This document shows, one piece after another, positions 53,318 to 62,392 of a stretch of 64,000 bases of DNA (its first letter is position 1; each line of letters begins with the position of its first letter). A program made the translations under genes and the position numbers. The notes below the pieces were generated by a model. That model saw only the letters and a program-made list of their open reading frames with translations. It had not been told where the DNA came from and did not search any database. Source of the stretch: JAIQFL01 sp035295745 (GTDB lineage: Bacteria; Acidobacteriota; Terriglobia; Bryobacterales; Bryobacteraceae); contig DATGIL010000023.1 in the NCBI GenBank assembly GCA_035295745.1, positions 1 to 64,000 on the forward strand, read 5' to 3'.

Positions 53318-54553
53318 CTATCGGGCCAACCGCGCCTTTCCAATACGTTCGCGAATCTTATCGAGAGCCTGGCGCCGGAGCCACTCCGAGTTTTGAGGTA
53401 CAATGGCACGGTCTAACTGGGAGTAGACGCTTTCCGTGGCACCTCGATCTACAAGGTAGCGAAGTGGGGCATCGACATAAATGCATTTTGCAACACATTT
53501 AAGGGCTAAGCTACTGTAATCGCCAGTTGCTGCCATACGCAATGCATCAAACACTACCTTAGCGGCAAACTCACCACTGTCCTCGCGGCTTCCTATCTGA
53601 AGCGTAACCTCCTCAATGACGTCGTGATACTTGTCGACCTGTTGAGTTTTTATCAACGCGTCCATGACCGCACTTGCGCGCTGGCTCCACGCCACGTCCC
53701 CTGGAACATTTGCCGGTAGCATCAAGGATCGTAAATCGGAGTCACTGAATCCACTTTGGGCAGCTTGCAGTATCAGTATTTTATCTCTCACGTTGTTGGT
53801 GGCATACGCACTACTTTTAGCCCAGATCTTGCCCACCTCCGCGAACACGGCCTCTTTGGGCCAAGTGGCGATCACCTGCCTGAGTGGGGGAAAACGCTCC
53901 GGCACATAGACACCACCTTCCGGGTAGTTAAGCAGAAACAGACCTTTCCCAAGCTTTAGGAGCACATATGAGCCTGCACTACTCCGGACCGCAAAAAGGC
54001 GATATTCCAATCCACGCTCCAAATGAGGCAAACTGGCTGCCGCAGCAAAGAATGTCCCGCTATTTCCCAAGCCGTAGCTTCCCACGAGGACGAGCGGCTC
54101 AGGCAGAGGAAGCGGCCACTTCAGGAGCTTCTTCAGGATAACTTGCGTCGAAGAATACGACTCCAACTCGACAGGATCACATTTAAGCATGAACCAACTG
54201 TAGTCGGGCGTGTCCCACATCGAAATACCGAGCACCCCAGCACTCGCAGCAGCCCCGGGCTCCCATTGGGCGACGAGTACGTCGCCGTCATTGGTGTGAG
54301 TGGTTGCCATCCCTAGCAATGGGCCGACAGGCGCCGAAACCGCCTGCGCGAAGCTGCGCTCGGCTGCGCGGAGAAGTTCGGATTCCCATGAATCGCGCGT
54401 CTGCCGCATCGCCAACGCACGTGTCTCCTCTATAATGGCGGTTGCCTCTCTGATCTCTGGAAGCGAGGGGACAGTGGTAACCTTCAACCGAACATCAGCC
54501 ATTGCAAAGGGGCACCACACGAGTGCCGCCAGCAATAGAGTATGTCTTTTCAT
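53318..54553 (-). CDS. Secreted protein of unknown function
   Basis: The 411-residue product starts at ATG 54553 with a signal peptide (MKRHTLLLAALVWCPFAMAD). No family is recognised. It has alternating beta and helical parts (VLVAQWEPGAAASAGVLGIS, WFMLKCDPVELESYSSTQVI, LLKLGKGLFLLNYPEGGVYV). Its C-terminal third (about 300-411) is helical, with repeats such as FDALRMAATGDYSSLALKCV and LRRQALDKIRERIGKARLAR, which could be a short HEAT-like solenoid as in its neighbours. It appears intact and is one of the better-preserved genes of the island. Confidence 0.7.
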   Translation of the reverse strand: MKRHTLLLAALVWCPFAMADVRLKVTTVPSLPEIREATAIIEETRALAMRQTRDSWESELLRAAERSFAQAVSAPVGPLLGMATTHTNDGDVLVAQWEPGAAASAGVLGISMWDTPDYSWFMLKCDPVELESYSSTQVILKKLLKWPLPLPEPLVLVGSYGLGNSGTFFAAAASLPHLERGLEYRLFAVRSSAGSYVLLKLGKGLFLLNYPEGGVYVPERFPPLRQVIATWPKEAVFAEVGKIWAKSSAYATNNVRDKILILQAAQSGFSDSDLRSLMLPANVPGDVAWSQRASAVMDALIKTQQVDKYHDVIEEVTLQIGSREDSGEFAAKVVFDALRMAATGDYSSLALKCVAKCIYVDAPLRYLVDRGATESVYSQLDRAIVPQNSEWLRRQALDKIRERIGKARLAR

Positions 54554-54954
54554 CGTATCGAGACGCATTTGTGAGCCTCCTGCAATTTCAGAGTATCAGT
54601 TAAGGGTCTGAGCGCGGGTAAGATCGGCTGGCTGGCAGTTGGGTGCGGAAGATCGAGCGGACCCATCTCAGGAGCATGCTCAAGTGGATCATGCCAGTAC
54701 AATTGCGCCCCTAAGCCGCCTATCAATCCTATTAAAGTTTTGTTGACGCCCCCTGGGTAGTGTGTGCGGGGAGAGGCGGGTGACGCGGGTCGGGTTAAAT
54801 CTGGTGGGACGCAATTTGACGGAACGAGCCCAATTTTGGAGTCCTGCTTTTGAAGGGAAGGGGCTGAAATCAAGTGAGTTGTTCGCGCGAGCGGGTTGTG
54901 CAAACCGAAAATTTTGGCTGTCGCCCCGACGGTGCTCCCGGGAGTGGGACTGGT

Positions 54955-55170
54955 CATGGTTGCCAGCGTACCGCAACTCCGGAGGTCGAGACAGAGTCAT
55001 AGGCGGTGGCGCCGGCGGCCCCGCCTCCTGAAATCGTGGCGGTGTTGGTCAGGCTGCCGGACGCCCCGCTGCTCATGTTCAGATTCACGGTAATGTTGTC
55101 GTAACTATGCCCGACAGCCAGCGAATCGCGATAATCCAGCAGTGCAATCCTGTCACGACGACGGTAGGGC
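54955..55170 (-). pseudogene. Remnant of a DUF11-like surface-domain gene
   Basis: Minus-strand reading gives DYRDSLAVGHSYDNITVNLN then MSSGASGSLTNTATISGGGA and a stop after VAVRWQP. The pattern of CTRSDxLxxGxSYPxITVTV followed by SVTNTATVSGGG is that of DUF11-like adhesin repeats. Both ends are broken. The rest of 54554-55209 contains open frames (for example 54550-54957 minus) that I do not support as genes. Confidence 0.65.
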
Positions 55171-55209
55171 TATGCGATAGAGAGGTGTCCCAGCGAGAAG
55201 ATAAGCCCT

Positions 55210-56031
55210 TCATTTCGCACTTGGGACGCCAGTTCGGCTCAGAACGCGTTTCAACTCAATTTCATGCCACCGGCGAAAATTATCATGGTGAAACTTCCGG
55301 ATACCCGAGTCAGGTATGAATCGCGCCATTAAACGGTCAGCTTCGGCACTCTCAAACCAAGGCAATTCCGTCGAGATCGTAGACTGTTCGTCACTGGGGA
55401 AACGCTCAAGGGATTGTTCAAGTAGAGGCAATGAATTGGAATCATGGAGACGGCCGAGGCCTTGGACACAATACGCCACTACGAGGGCATTTGGTGACGC
55501 GATCCCCCGTCGGAAGATATCCCGCGATCTGCCATCGTTCGCCTGCGCAAGAACCAGCACATCCGCAGGGTGATCCTCGAATTCGATCGCGGCAATCTTT
55601 CGAGGGTCCTTGCCATTTTTAGCACACCAGTCCTCAAACAACGGGCTAAACTCGCCACGGATGGCATGCCCGCCGGAGTCATATTTCAGAAGTGCTGGAA
55701 CGCGATCTTCAATAGCCTCTGTTGCATAACCAGCTAAAAATTCAAAATAGGAACTGTCTTGTTTCCCTAGCCGCAACAACGTCGCGGCAATCCACTGTCT
55801 CTCATTCTTGTTAGTTCTGCTCCCAAACGCGTTCTTGAGCGCGGTGGTTGTCCTCGGATCTGGCGGCTGGCTCTCAATATCCCAGAGATCCGCTTGAACC
55901 AATTTAGCATTGTTGAGCCGCGTGAGCAGTTCATCGACTCGCACCGAACCCGAAGGACGATCCTGCGCAACTGCGACGCTTACAATCAATAGAAAGCATC
56001 CAATCGAAGCTTGAAACACATGTCGATTCAT
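55210..56031 (-). CDS. Secreted HEAT-like protein
   Basis: The 273-residue product has a signal peptide (FQASIGCFLLIVSVAVAQDR). The body is helical with HEAT-like pairs (RVDELLTRLNNAKLVQADLW, NERQWIAATLLRLGKQDSSY, ALVVAYCVQGLGRLHDSNSL, PLLEQSLERFPSDEQSTIST). The ATG overlaps the stop of the upstream surface-type gene (ATGA), the same arrangement seen for the 51642 gene and its upstream partner. It probably acts outside the cytoplasm as a protein-binding solenoid. No catalytic motif is visible. Confidence 0.75.
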   Translation of the reverse strand: MNRHVFQASIGCFLLIVSVAVAQDRPSGSVRVDELLTRLNNAKLVQADLWDIESQPPDPRTTTALKNAFGSRTNKNERQWIAATLLRLGKQDSSYFEFLAGYATEAIEDRVPALLKYDSGGHAIRGEFSPLFEDWCAKNGKDPRKIAAIEFEDHPADVLVLAQANDGRSRDIFRRGIASPNALVVAYCVQGLGRLHDSNSLPLLEQSLERFPSDEQSTISTELPWFESAEADRLMARFIPDSGIRKFHHDNFRRWHEIELKRVLSRTGVPSAK

Positions 56032-57128
56032 TGGGGTATCCTGTATTGAGATGTTGCGTTCAGATCAATGAAAGTCATTAAATTCCCTTGGAAAATTAAG
56101 GCATCGAGTTCGCCATTTTTGTATGTTTGAAATGCCGGAAAGATCTGGAGATTAGAGTTGACACTCCCTGATAGCCAAGGACGCGTCGTTCCGTCTGCCG
56201 CAAATTGAATGACGCTCCAGATCCATGGTGTTGTTTGCGTAAAATCTCCGCCCGTAGGACCGTTGAGGTACTGGTTGACCGCTTGGCCTTGCGGACCAAG
56301 CCGGTTCTCCTTGAGCTGGTACACGATGGAGGCATCGGTGGTCGCATAAAGTGCATCGTTAGTGTTGTCCTCAACGGCTTTGGAAAACAGCTGTAACCCC
56401 GAGCAGGGTTCCGGGGTAACACCATCCGGCGTAAACTCTCTCTGCAAAATTCCAAGAGAACTTGAGTCGATGGTTGCGTTAGCCTTGATCTCGAAAAATG
56501 TTTGGAATCTGTTCCGAAACCGGTAGTTCTGTGATGCCACATACTCTGCACCGTTTCCATTTTGAGTCTGGGTGGAGGGGGGTGGATTCCCAGTCTGTGA
56601 TATCAGGAACTCGTTGGCGAATATCCGCTCCGCATTTGTCAGGCCATTGTTTCCGATCCCGACTCCGGTCTGCCCCGCCTGACTCCACAGGAGAAGAGTT
56701 GCTGCGCATGTGGTCGCGTTGGTTAAGCTATTAACGACCATGTCAGTTGCTGAGTTTGGAGGATAGTCGAGAGATACCGCAGCAGCATTTACCCAAGCCA
56801 CAACGGTGACATCGTCGGTCAAGGAGAACGTAAATGAGTCGCTCGCCGAGGAGCCACTACAGGGGCTAATGTCAGTGAGAGTGATCTTCGCCTTGCCGAA
56901 GGCCGCAAAGATCACCAGCGTGACGTGGTCAGCACTCGGACCAGTTGAAGGCGTGCTCAAGCTGAAGCCGACCATGTTGGGGTTATCTGTGCTCCACAGG
57001 TAGTTCCCACCGGGAAGCAATACCTGACTCGTTAGAGTCGCAGTATACTGGCCAGGGGTGGTAGACGGCGAGATTCTGATCGGCCTTGATGTGATTTGCA
57101 CTATTGGGGAGCAGCTTGCCACGTCCAC
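56028..57128 (-). CDS. Surface-type protein, probably 5'-truncated and fused to a repeat
   Basis: The 366-residue frame begins at a GTG inside direct repeat B. Reading further upstream in frame gives GWQGTGFLAAPSVTSDTSDP before a stop that belongs to the neighbouring gene, so the original N-terminus and signal peptide are lost. The remaining protein has Ig-like strands (YTATLTSQVLLPGGNYLWST, then GKAKITLTDISPCSG) and a larger domain (VTVVAWVNAAAVSLDYPPNS, AERIFANEFLISQTG, FRNRFQTFFEIKANATI) seen in other acidobacterial secreted proteins. The stop overlaps the HEAT-like gene. Confidence 0.6.
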   Translation of the reverse strand: MDVASCSPIVQITSRPIRISPSTTPGQYTATLTSQVLLPGGNYLWSTDNPNMVGFSLSTPSTGPSADHVTLVIFAAFGKAKITLTDISPCSGSSASDSFTFSLTDDVTVVAWVNAAAVSLDYPPNSATDMVVNSLTNATTCAATLLLWSQAGQTGVGIGNNGLTNAERIFANEFLISQTGNPPPSTQTQNGNGAEYVASQNYRFRNRFQTFFEIKANATIDSSSLGILQREFTPDGVTPEPCSGLQLFSKAVEDNTNDALYATTDASIVYQLKENRLGPQGQAVNQYLNGPTGGDFTQTTPWIWSVIQFAADGTTRPWLSGSVNSNLQIFPAFQTYKNGELDALIFQGNLMTFIDLNATSQYRIPQ

Positions 57129-57194
57129 CTCCCAAGGATCGCTAGTGTCGGACGTAACGCTAGGGGCCGCAAGAAAGCCCGTGCCTTGCCAACC
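57117..57194. repeat. 78-bp direct repeat B, copy 1
   Basis: Matches 60081-60158 in the same orientation with two mismatches by eye. It encodes the segment GWQGTxFLAxPSVTSDTSDP on the minus strand. In copy 1 it bridges the end of one gene (57198) and the start of another, so it lies at a recombination joint. Confidence 0.9.
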
Positions 57195-57197
57195 GCA

Positions 57198-57746
57198 TTA
57201 CTGATTAGCAGGTACAACAAATGGAAGGGTAATCCTATTCGAGTAAATGTTACCCCACATCTGAATATCGCGACACACCTCGATCGAATAAGTTCCTGGA
57301 ACCGAAATCGTATACAGCTTCGCCAGGTCTTCCTTGTCGGTGTACCGCTCGCCGGGAGCCAGGACCGCAGTAGTCTGTGAGCCTTTGAGAGGGCCATGGC
57401 GTAACTGTCGACCCCGCTCCGTTAGCTGCGCCTCCTTACCGTTGCTGTCACGGACGTGGACCTCGTAGTCTCGCTCGGGAAACAACCGATCGGTCAAGGA
57501 AATTGGTTTGTCCGACTCGTTCGAAATCTCAAAGTGGATAATTGTGGGCCGCGATATCTCCGCTACCGTTTTCTCAGCCCGGATCATCAACTTCAGGCCG
57601 GAGGGCAGCCTAGGTGCTGGGGGGCCGCTCAAGCACTGCGCCAAGGCAGACGTCGAAAAAACAGCCCCTATACACACTATGGCTAGGGTCCGGAAAGTGC
57701 AATAGACCCCGACGCTACGGGGCGACACAGTTTTGTTTGGTGACAT
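57198..57746 (-). CDS. Small secreted protein, proteinase-inhibitor-like beta sandwich
   Basis: The 182-residue product has a signal peptide (FRTLAIVCIGAVFSTSALAQ). The mature part reads LKLMIRAEKTVAEISRPTII, HFEISNESDKPISLTDRLFP, VLAPGERYTDKEDLAKLYTI and SVPGTYSIEVCRDIQMWG. That order resembles the BsuPI-like intracellular proteinase-inhibitor fold and related Ig-like proteins. I infer a small beta-sandwich protein outside the cytoplasm. The stop codon abuts direct repeat B, so the 3' junction is recombinant and a longer original C-terminus cannot be excluded. Confidence 0.65.
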   Translation of the reverse strand: MSPNKTVSPRSVGVYCTFRTLAIVCIGAVFSTSALAQCLSGPPAPRLPSGLKLMIRAEKTVAEISRPTIIHFEISNESDKPISLTDRLFPERDYEVHVRDSNGKEAQLTERGRQLRHGPLKGSQTTAVLAPGERYTDKEDLAKLYTISVPGTYSIEVCRDIQMWGNIYSNRITLPFVVPANQ

Positions 57747-58510
57747 TTGTGCTCCAAGTGGGGCAAACTGAGGCTCCAGATGTTCTGAACTTCGTCCAGG
57801 GTTGCCTCAGCACTTCAACTCCAGGGGCCATGTGCAAATGAGACGAAAATACCCCAGGAGGGCCTGGGTTCCACATTAGATAGGCATCATAGGACTCATG
57901 GATCGTTGTGTCAACTGAATCCGAAAGGGCTACACCGGGACTATCGTGCGCCTCAACTTCGAATCGCTGCCCATACGGAATGGACGCTGATACAGCCGTC
58001 TGGCTGGCATCGGGCATGGCAGACGTGTCTCCCCCCAAGCCCGGATTTGGAAGACCGTCGAGCAGTGGTAACGGTTGCGCCGAGGGCGTCGGGGAGTTCT
58101 TGAGAAACATTGGAAGTTCTTCAACAAGGTCGGCAGGGTGTCCAGCGTCGTTTGTGGGTTCGCGGCCGGAAACCAATTAAACTGGTGACCGCCCGTATAT
58201 GCCCCTGTTTCGTTGTTCGATGTCTCGTTCTGGATCCAACTGATGAAGACCCGGTCCGGCACATTTATGCCAGCCTGTTGTTGCGCGATTCCCCGCCGAC
58301 CGTCGGGTTCGCCGCCGACTAAGTCGACAAATGCATTTAAGTGAGCTGCGGCCGATGCCGAATCGGTCCCATCCTCGTTTCGACAGGCCGTCCGTCGTAA
58401 GGCTGATGCAGCCGACCGGAGCGCGGGTCGACTCCGAATCCGTGGGCATAGTCAAGACCGATCATCGCTACCCAAACCAATATCGCTCCATCGGTGTAAA
58501 CATTGCCGAC
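57715..58510 (-). pseudogene. Frameshifted surface-protein gene
   Basis: Three overlapping minus-strand frames give consecutive pieces of one protein. They are VYTDGAILVWVAMIGLDYAH (about 58500-58420), then VFISWIQNETSNNETGAYTG with HQFNWFPAANPQTTLDTLPT (58260-58110), then FEVEAHDSPGVALSDSVDTT with HESYDAYLMWNPGPP (about 57960-57850). The first piece resembles VTVVAWVNAAAVSLD of the 56028-57128 protein, so this is probably a decayed relative. At least two frameshifts are required. Confidence 0.6.
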
Positions 58511-58511
58511 A

Positions 58512-59213
58512 TCAACGAACGGAGATCCGATAGGTCTTTTCCCCACCGCACTTCCGCTCTTCATACAGCCAGAATTCGTCACCATAGGCGGCTGCAATGG
58601 CGTTGAGCGCTGTTAACACTGTAACGTTCTCTAACTTATACTTCTGCCCGCGGCGTGGCTCGGGTACGCCGTTGACTACTTTGGGTGCCTTTTGGAGCCA
58701 GGTAAAGGCTTGTAGTCCCGAATATGGGGTCAATCCAAGCGCCGTGAGATGGCTCTTGACACCGTTTGCGTCGAAGATTCGGAAAATGGCTGACGGTTCG
58801 TTGGCCGCGGTGTCCCACTCGAATCGCTCAATCTGCACGTCCATTACTGAGGGTACGCCCTGCTTAGGCAGGAGGTTGGCCACGCCGTCCTTAAACGTCC
58901 AGTAGTTCTCGGGAAATATTGACGTAAGAGTATCGAGAGCGGTGCTCCAAGGCATGCCAGCCGAAAAACCGACGGAGTATCGCGCCGGAACGCCGCAGCC
59001 TGAGACGATAATCATTCCTCCCGGTCGTGCATTGATACGCAACAGGGCTCCAAATGCGGAACTCGCGGGTTCTAGCTCGAGCTGCACGCCACCATGTAAA
59101 AGCGTGTTCGTTGCCTCGATCCTCATGTCGGCGGTTGTGTTCTGGGCTGTCAGCCCGCACGATAGCCCGGCACCCAGCACAATAAGTTTAAAAGCGGTCA
59201 TCTTAACGATCAT
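58512..59213 (-). CDS. Exported protein with secretin/TonB short N-terminal-like segments
   Basis: The 233-residue product starts at ATG 59213, preceded by GGAGAAG; a TTG further upstream is less likely. A signal peptide follows (FKLIVLGAGLSCGLTAQNTT). Two stretches resemble STN-type domains: YSVGFSAGMPWSTALDTLTS and YKLENVTVLTALNAIAAAYG, each ending in an FWxY/YWTF strand. Such domains occur at the start of secretins and signalling receptors, but no barrel or secretin part follows, so it would be a free periplasmic domain protein. It starts 27 bases after the end of the large surface gene. Confidence 0.6.
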   Translation of the reverse strand: MIVKMTAFKLIVLGAGLSCGLTAQNTTADMRIEATNTLLHGGVQLELEPASSAFGALLRINARPGGMIIVSGCGVPARYSVGFSAGMPWSTALDTLTSIFPENYWTFKDGVANLLPKQGVPSVMDVQIERFEWDTAANEPSAIFRIFDANGVKSHLTALGLTPYSGLQAFTWLQKAPKVVNGVPEPRRGQKYKLENVTVLTALNAIAAAYGDEFWLYEERKCGGEKTYRISVR

Positions 59214-59240
59214 AGCTTCTCCTTCCCTCAAGCCCTAGCA

Positions 59241-62030
59241 TCATTGCTGCGTTATAGTCACGTCGGCCTTTAGTGTCCCGCCAAAATTACCCATCGCGAT
59301 TTTGTTCTGAATGGTCAGTGGATAGTCGGTGCTCTGCGGCCCGTTGAATCCGATCGTTGCTTTAAAGGCCTGCGTAAACGTCTGGTTCTCGCCGGTGGCC
59401 AGGCATTGCGGCGCGGTGTGGGACAGAGAGACCGTATCGAGTACGTCCGCGACACATTGATTGCTGGCGATCCCGCCGGGGCAATTCACGAGATCGGCAC
59501 CCACCTGCTGTTCCGGAGGAATCGTGCCGGTCCCACTAAAATTAGAAAAGGTTTCCGTCACGACCACATCCTTCACGTTCTGTATGACCTGTGCCGGAGT
59601 CTGCTGATCAAGGACCAAGTACGCAAGGTTGCGCTCTACACCGCACTGATTTAGTGGGGACCCCGCCACCTGCTGTCCAGTAGCATTTATGATGGTTCCA
59701 TTAGCGGCCGAACCGTCCAGAGTTATCAAAGGACCGTACCCGTTTGGCGCTCCTGCGGGAGGATCGCCGGGATATGTTTCCCGAACCAAGGTTGTCGGAA
59801 TCTGCACAAAGAAGTCCTTGTTTGGTGGCGCTGATGTTTGCGATCCCGCGGTTACTGTGATGGCGGTGCTGCCTCCCGCCTGTTTGGGCGGAATCGTGAA
59901 AATCGCGTGTATCACGGTGCCATTTGTGACACTTACAATCTGTACGCTTATACCGGAAACGTTAACGGTGGGGGTACTTCCGAAGTTCTCTCCGTTTATG
60001 ACAACGTCAGCCGTTCCGCCGACTCCCCCCCGAGCTTGGCCTCCCGCAGATGCAACGACGGAAGTGATTGTCACACCCGCTGCCACGTCCACCTCCCAAG
60101 GATCGCTAGTGTCGGACGTAACGCTAGGGGACGCAAGAAAGCGCGTGCCTTGCCAACCTTTCGCAACTACCCTTACTGTGTTCCTGCTGCCAGGCGGTGC
60201 GTTGATCAGCGCTGTTATTTGACTGTAACCCCAGGTCAGCGTCGGAATTCCGACGCAATTATTGCCGCTCAGATCGCACAGCTCTAGCGTCCCACTCGGG
60301 CCGAAGTCATTTCCACTGATGGTGATTTGGCCCCCCTGCGAGACGAGCGCTGGTTGAACTCCGTAGGCCGCCGCGTCCGGAGCCACGTCCGTGATTACAG
60401 GCGTGGCATCGTACACTGTGAGGGCGTCCGCGCCTCCCTGAAGACAGCCTGTCGTCTGCAATCCCGAGCAGGCCGGCAGGCTCGGCAATTGGCAAGTAAG
60501 GCCGTGGCCGCCAGTCCGGACGCCGGGATCGGCATGTACCGTGAGGCTGAAGGCGTTCTGGGCGCCCCCTGAGAGTGGCGCTTGTGTGTTGTCGATAAGG
60601 AGAAGCGAATCGTCCCATTGACAAGTGATGCCGGTGGAATTGATTCCGCTGGGATACGTAGAAGTGATTTGATAGTACAGAGTCAACTGGCTTCCGTCGT
60701 CGCAAATGGTATAAGTCTGGCTCGAATCACAGCTTGCGGAAACGAAGTGCGGGGAGTCCGAGCCGACAGGTGGGGGGGCGTTCACAATTGCACTCGGCGC
60801 CGCTAACGAGGGATTCGCTGCGACTTGGTAAGCGTAGTATCGGTAGAACCACTGGCCGCCGAACGAGGTCCCCACGGTTGCCCACATGGTGACCGGCGGA
60901 TTGCCGCTGGGCAACAAGATGGGGACACTCAGAGCAGAGCCTGCGTTCGCGGAGCCAAAGTCCGACGCGCCTGCTGTCGAACCTAGCAGCACCTTGTATT
61001 GAGACGCGCCCGAAGCGGAACTCCAGGAGAATGTGACCGTGGCCCAGCCGGTTAGGAGTGAGCCCGGCGTTGGGCCAACCATACTGGCCGGCGTCAAAGC
61101 ATTCACGGTGAGGTTACAATCGGCCGACGCCGTTTGGTGAGTCGGTGTCGTGCTATCCGTCGCCACGACGTGCTCAGGGTAGGTTACGGTTGTAGAACTG
61201 GTCGGCGGGATAAACGAGACTCCTGTCGTGGTTCCCGTGACCGTTTCACTCCATGCGTACTTGTATGGTGGCGTTCCGCCCGACGCCATAGCAATAAAGT
61301 TAACGGGGACCGATCCCACTGTCGGGTTTGGCGAAACCATACAGCTTGCCGAAAGGGCTGGCGGCGGTCCACTGTTCACGTAGAGATAAGCCGGGGTGTT
61401 GGCATGTCCAATCGAAACATTGTTGACCGTGCTGAAGGCGTTGAAGGTGATGGTGGCCGGACCCAGGGCAGCATTCGACGTCGCGATGATCGGTAAATAA
61501 GCCTCGGCCGGGCCGGAACCGGTCACAGTGATCCCTTGAGGAATGCCAATGGTGGTCGTATTGGCTGGTAGCCCACTAAAAAGATTGAAACTGACCGTTC
61601 CACTGAAACCGTTAAGCGGACTTACCTTCACTATGAAGTTATATGTCACCGGGTTGCCCGTGGGCCGGACCACGTTCATTGGACTTGAAGCGGTCACAAG
61701 ATTCATCATCGAATCGTAGACCGTGATTGTGAAATCCGAGGGCGCGATGGTGTAGGTCGCCGAAACCACGCTGCTGTCGACTCCGTTTAAAAACGCCATT
61801 GCCTTGACGGCCACGCTCGAGTTGATGGAAAAAGCTCCGCTATACGTGATGCCTACCGACTCCGAGGGAGTGGTCCCATCTAGAGTGTAATGGATCGTGG
61901 CGTTCTGGGTGGTGGTGGAGAGCGTGATTGTCTGCAATCCGGTATAGCTTCCCGGCGCCAGGCTGAATGTCGGTGCCGCCACTTTAGTGGCATTGAAATT
62001 CGCGATGATCGTGGCGCCCTTCATTGTCAC
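59241..62030 (-). CDS. Large Ig/TIG-domain surface protein, 5'-truncated
   Basis: The frame of 929 codons opens at GTG 62030 within an InlB-like repeat (upstream in frame YQFSSFSGGTLSRTATLQNV), just after an in-frame stop. No signal peptide remains. The order is: chitobiase-like domain (about 15-95: APTFSLAPGSYTGLQTITLS), Ig-like domains (about 100-320), a fibronectin-like WYRYYAYQVAANPSLAAPSA region, a TIG/IPT domain (LVSQGGQITISGNDFGPSGT, then LELCDLSGNNC), a second TIG domain (GTADVVINGENFGSTPTVNV) and a final domain with NQCGVERNLAYLVLDQQTPA. Probably an extracellular adhesin or binding protein, now lacking export. Confidence 0.7.
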   Translation of the reverse strand: MTMKGATIIANFNATKVAAPTFSLAPGSYTGLQTITLSTTTQNATIHYTLDGTTPSESVGITYSGAFSINSSVAVKAMAFLNGVDSSVVSATYTIAPSDFTITVYDSMMNLVTASSPMNVVRPTGNPVTYNFIVKVSPLNGFSGTVSFNLFSGLPANTTTIGIPQGITVTGSGPAEAYLPIIATSNAALGPATITFNAFSTVNNVSIGHANTPAYLYVNSGPPPALSASCMVSPNPTVGSVPVNFIAMASGGTPPYKYAWSETVTGTTTGVSFIPPTSSTTVTYPEHVVATDSTTPTHQTASADCNLTVNALTPASMVGPTPGSLLTGWATVTFSWSSASGASQYKVLLGSTAGASDFGSANAGSALSVPILLPSGNPPVTMWATVGTSFGGQWFYRYYAYQVAANPSLAAPSAIVNAPPPVGSDSPHFVSASCDSSQTYTICDDGSQLTLYYQITSTYPSGINSTGITCQWDDSLLLIDNTQAPLSGGAQNAFSLTVHADPGVRTGGHGLTCQLPSLPACSGLQTTGCLQGGADALTVYDATPVITDVAPDAAAYGVQPALVSQGGQITISGNDFGPSGTLELCDLSGNNCVGIPTLTWGYSQITALINAPPGSRNTVRVVAKGWQGTRFLASPSVTSDTSDPWEVDVAAGVTITSVVASAGGQARGGVGGTADVVINGENFGSTPTVNVSGISVQIVSVTNGTVIHAIFTIPPKQAGGSTAITVTAGSQTSAPPNKDFFVQIPTTLVRETYPGDPPAGAPNGYGPLITLDGSAANGTIINATGQQVAGSPLNQCGVERNLAYLVLDQQTPAQVIQNVKDVVVTETFSNFSGTGTIPPEQQVGADLVNCPGGIASNQCVADVLDTVSLSHTAPQCLATGENQTFTQAFKATIGFNGPQSTDYPLTIQNKIAMGNFGGTLKADVTITQQ
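60081..60158. repeat. 78-bp direct repeat B, copy 2
   Basis: Partner of 57117-57194 with two mismatches by eye. It lies inside the large surface gene between its two TIG domains, encoding KGWQGTRFLASPSVTSDTSD. Confidence 0.9.
61880..61979. repeat. 100-bp direct repeat A, copy 2
   Basis: Partner of 49030-49129 with two mismatches by eye. It encodes the chitobiase-like segment near the N-terminus of the large surface gene. Confidence 0.9.
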
Positions 62031-62360
62031 ATTTTGGAGTGTGGCGGTCCTTGACAGAGTTCCCCCGCTGAAGCTCGAGAACTGGTATCCGGCGTTCGCC
62101 GTAGCCGTTCCCGCTCAGATCACAGAGCTTTAACCGTGTAGTCGTTCCTAGTGCCTGGGTACAACACTGTCGGAGCGGGTGGAGCCGGCCAGATGAACCG
62201 GGGCCCCGTTGAGGATGGTGGTTGGGTCCGTTACCACGCTCAAGGCGTTCGATTCTCGTACTACCTGACGGGCTTCGACAAACATAGAACGTCACGCCCG
62301 GCTTCAAGCTGAAGGAATTGGTGATCATCCAGGACTTGCGGCTAAGCCCCGCCAATATTC
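62031..62360 (-). pseudogene. Chimeric remnant of surface-protein N-terminal regions
   Basis: Minus-strand frames give NSFSLKPGVTFYV and, after a shift, VVRESNALSVVTDPTTILNG. A piece LKLCDLSGN follows, which repeats the TIG motif of the downstream gene (LELCDLSGN), joined directly to the InlB-like segment TATANAGYQFSSFSGG. The pieces come from different domain types and different frames, as expected at a recombination joint. Confidence 0.5.
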
Positions 62361-62392
62361 CGCCATCTGCGGCAAATCAAGCCACGCAGGTA

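Noticed and set aside
54550..54957. 136-codon minus-strand frame
   Set aside because: Proline/threonine-rich translation with no ribosome site or family; it overlaps the end of a DUF11-like remnant and the start of the secreted gene at 54553.
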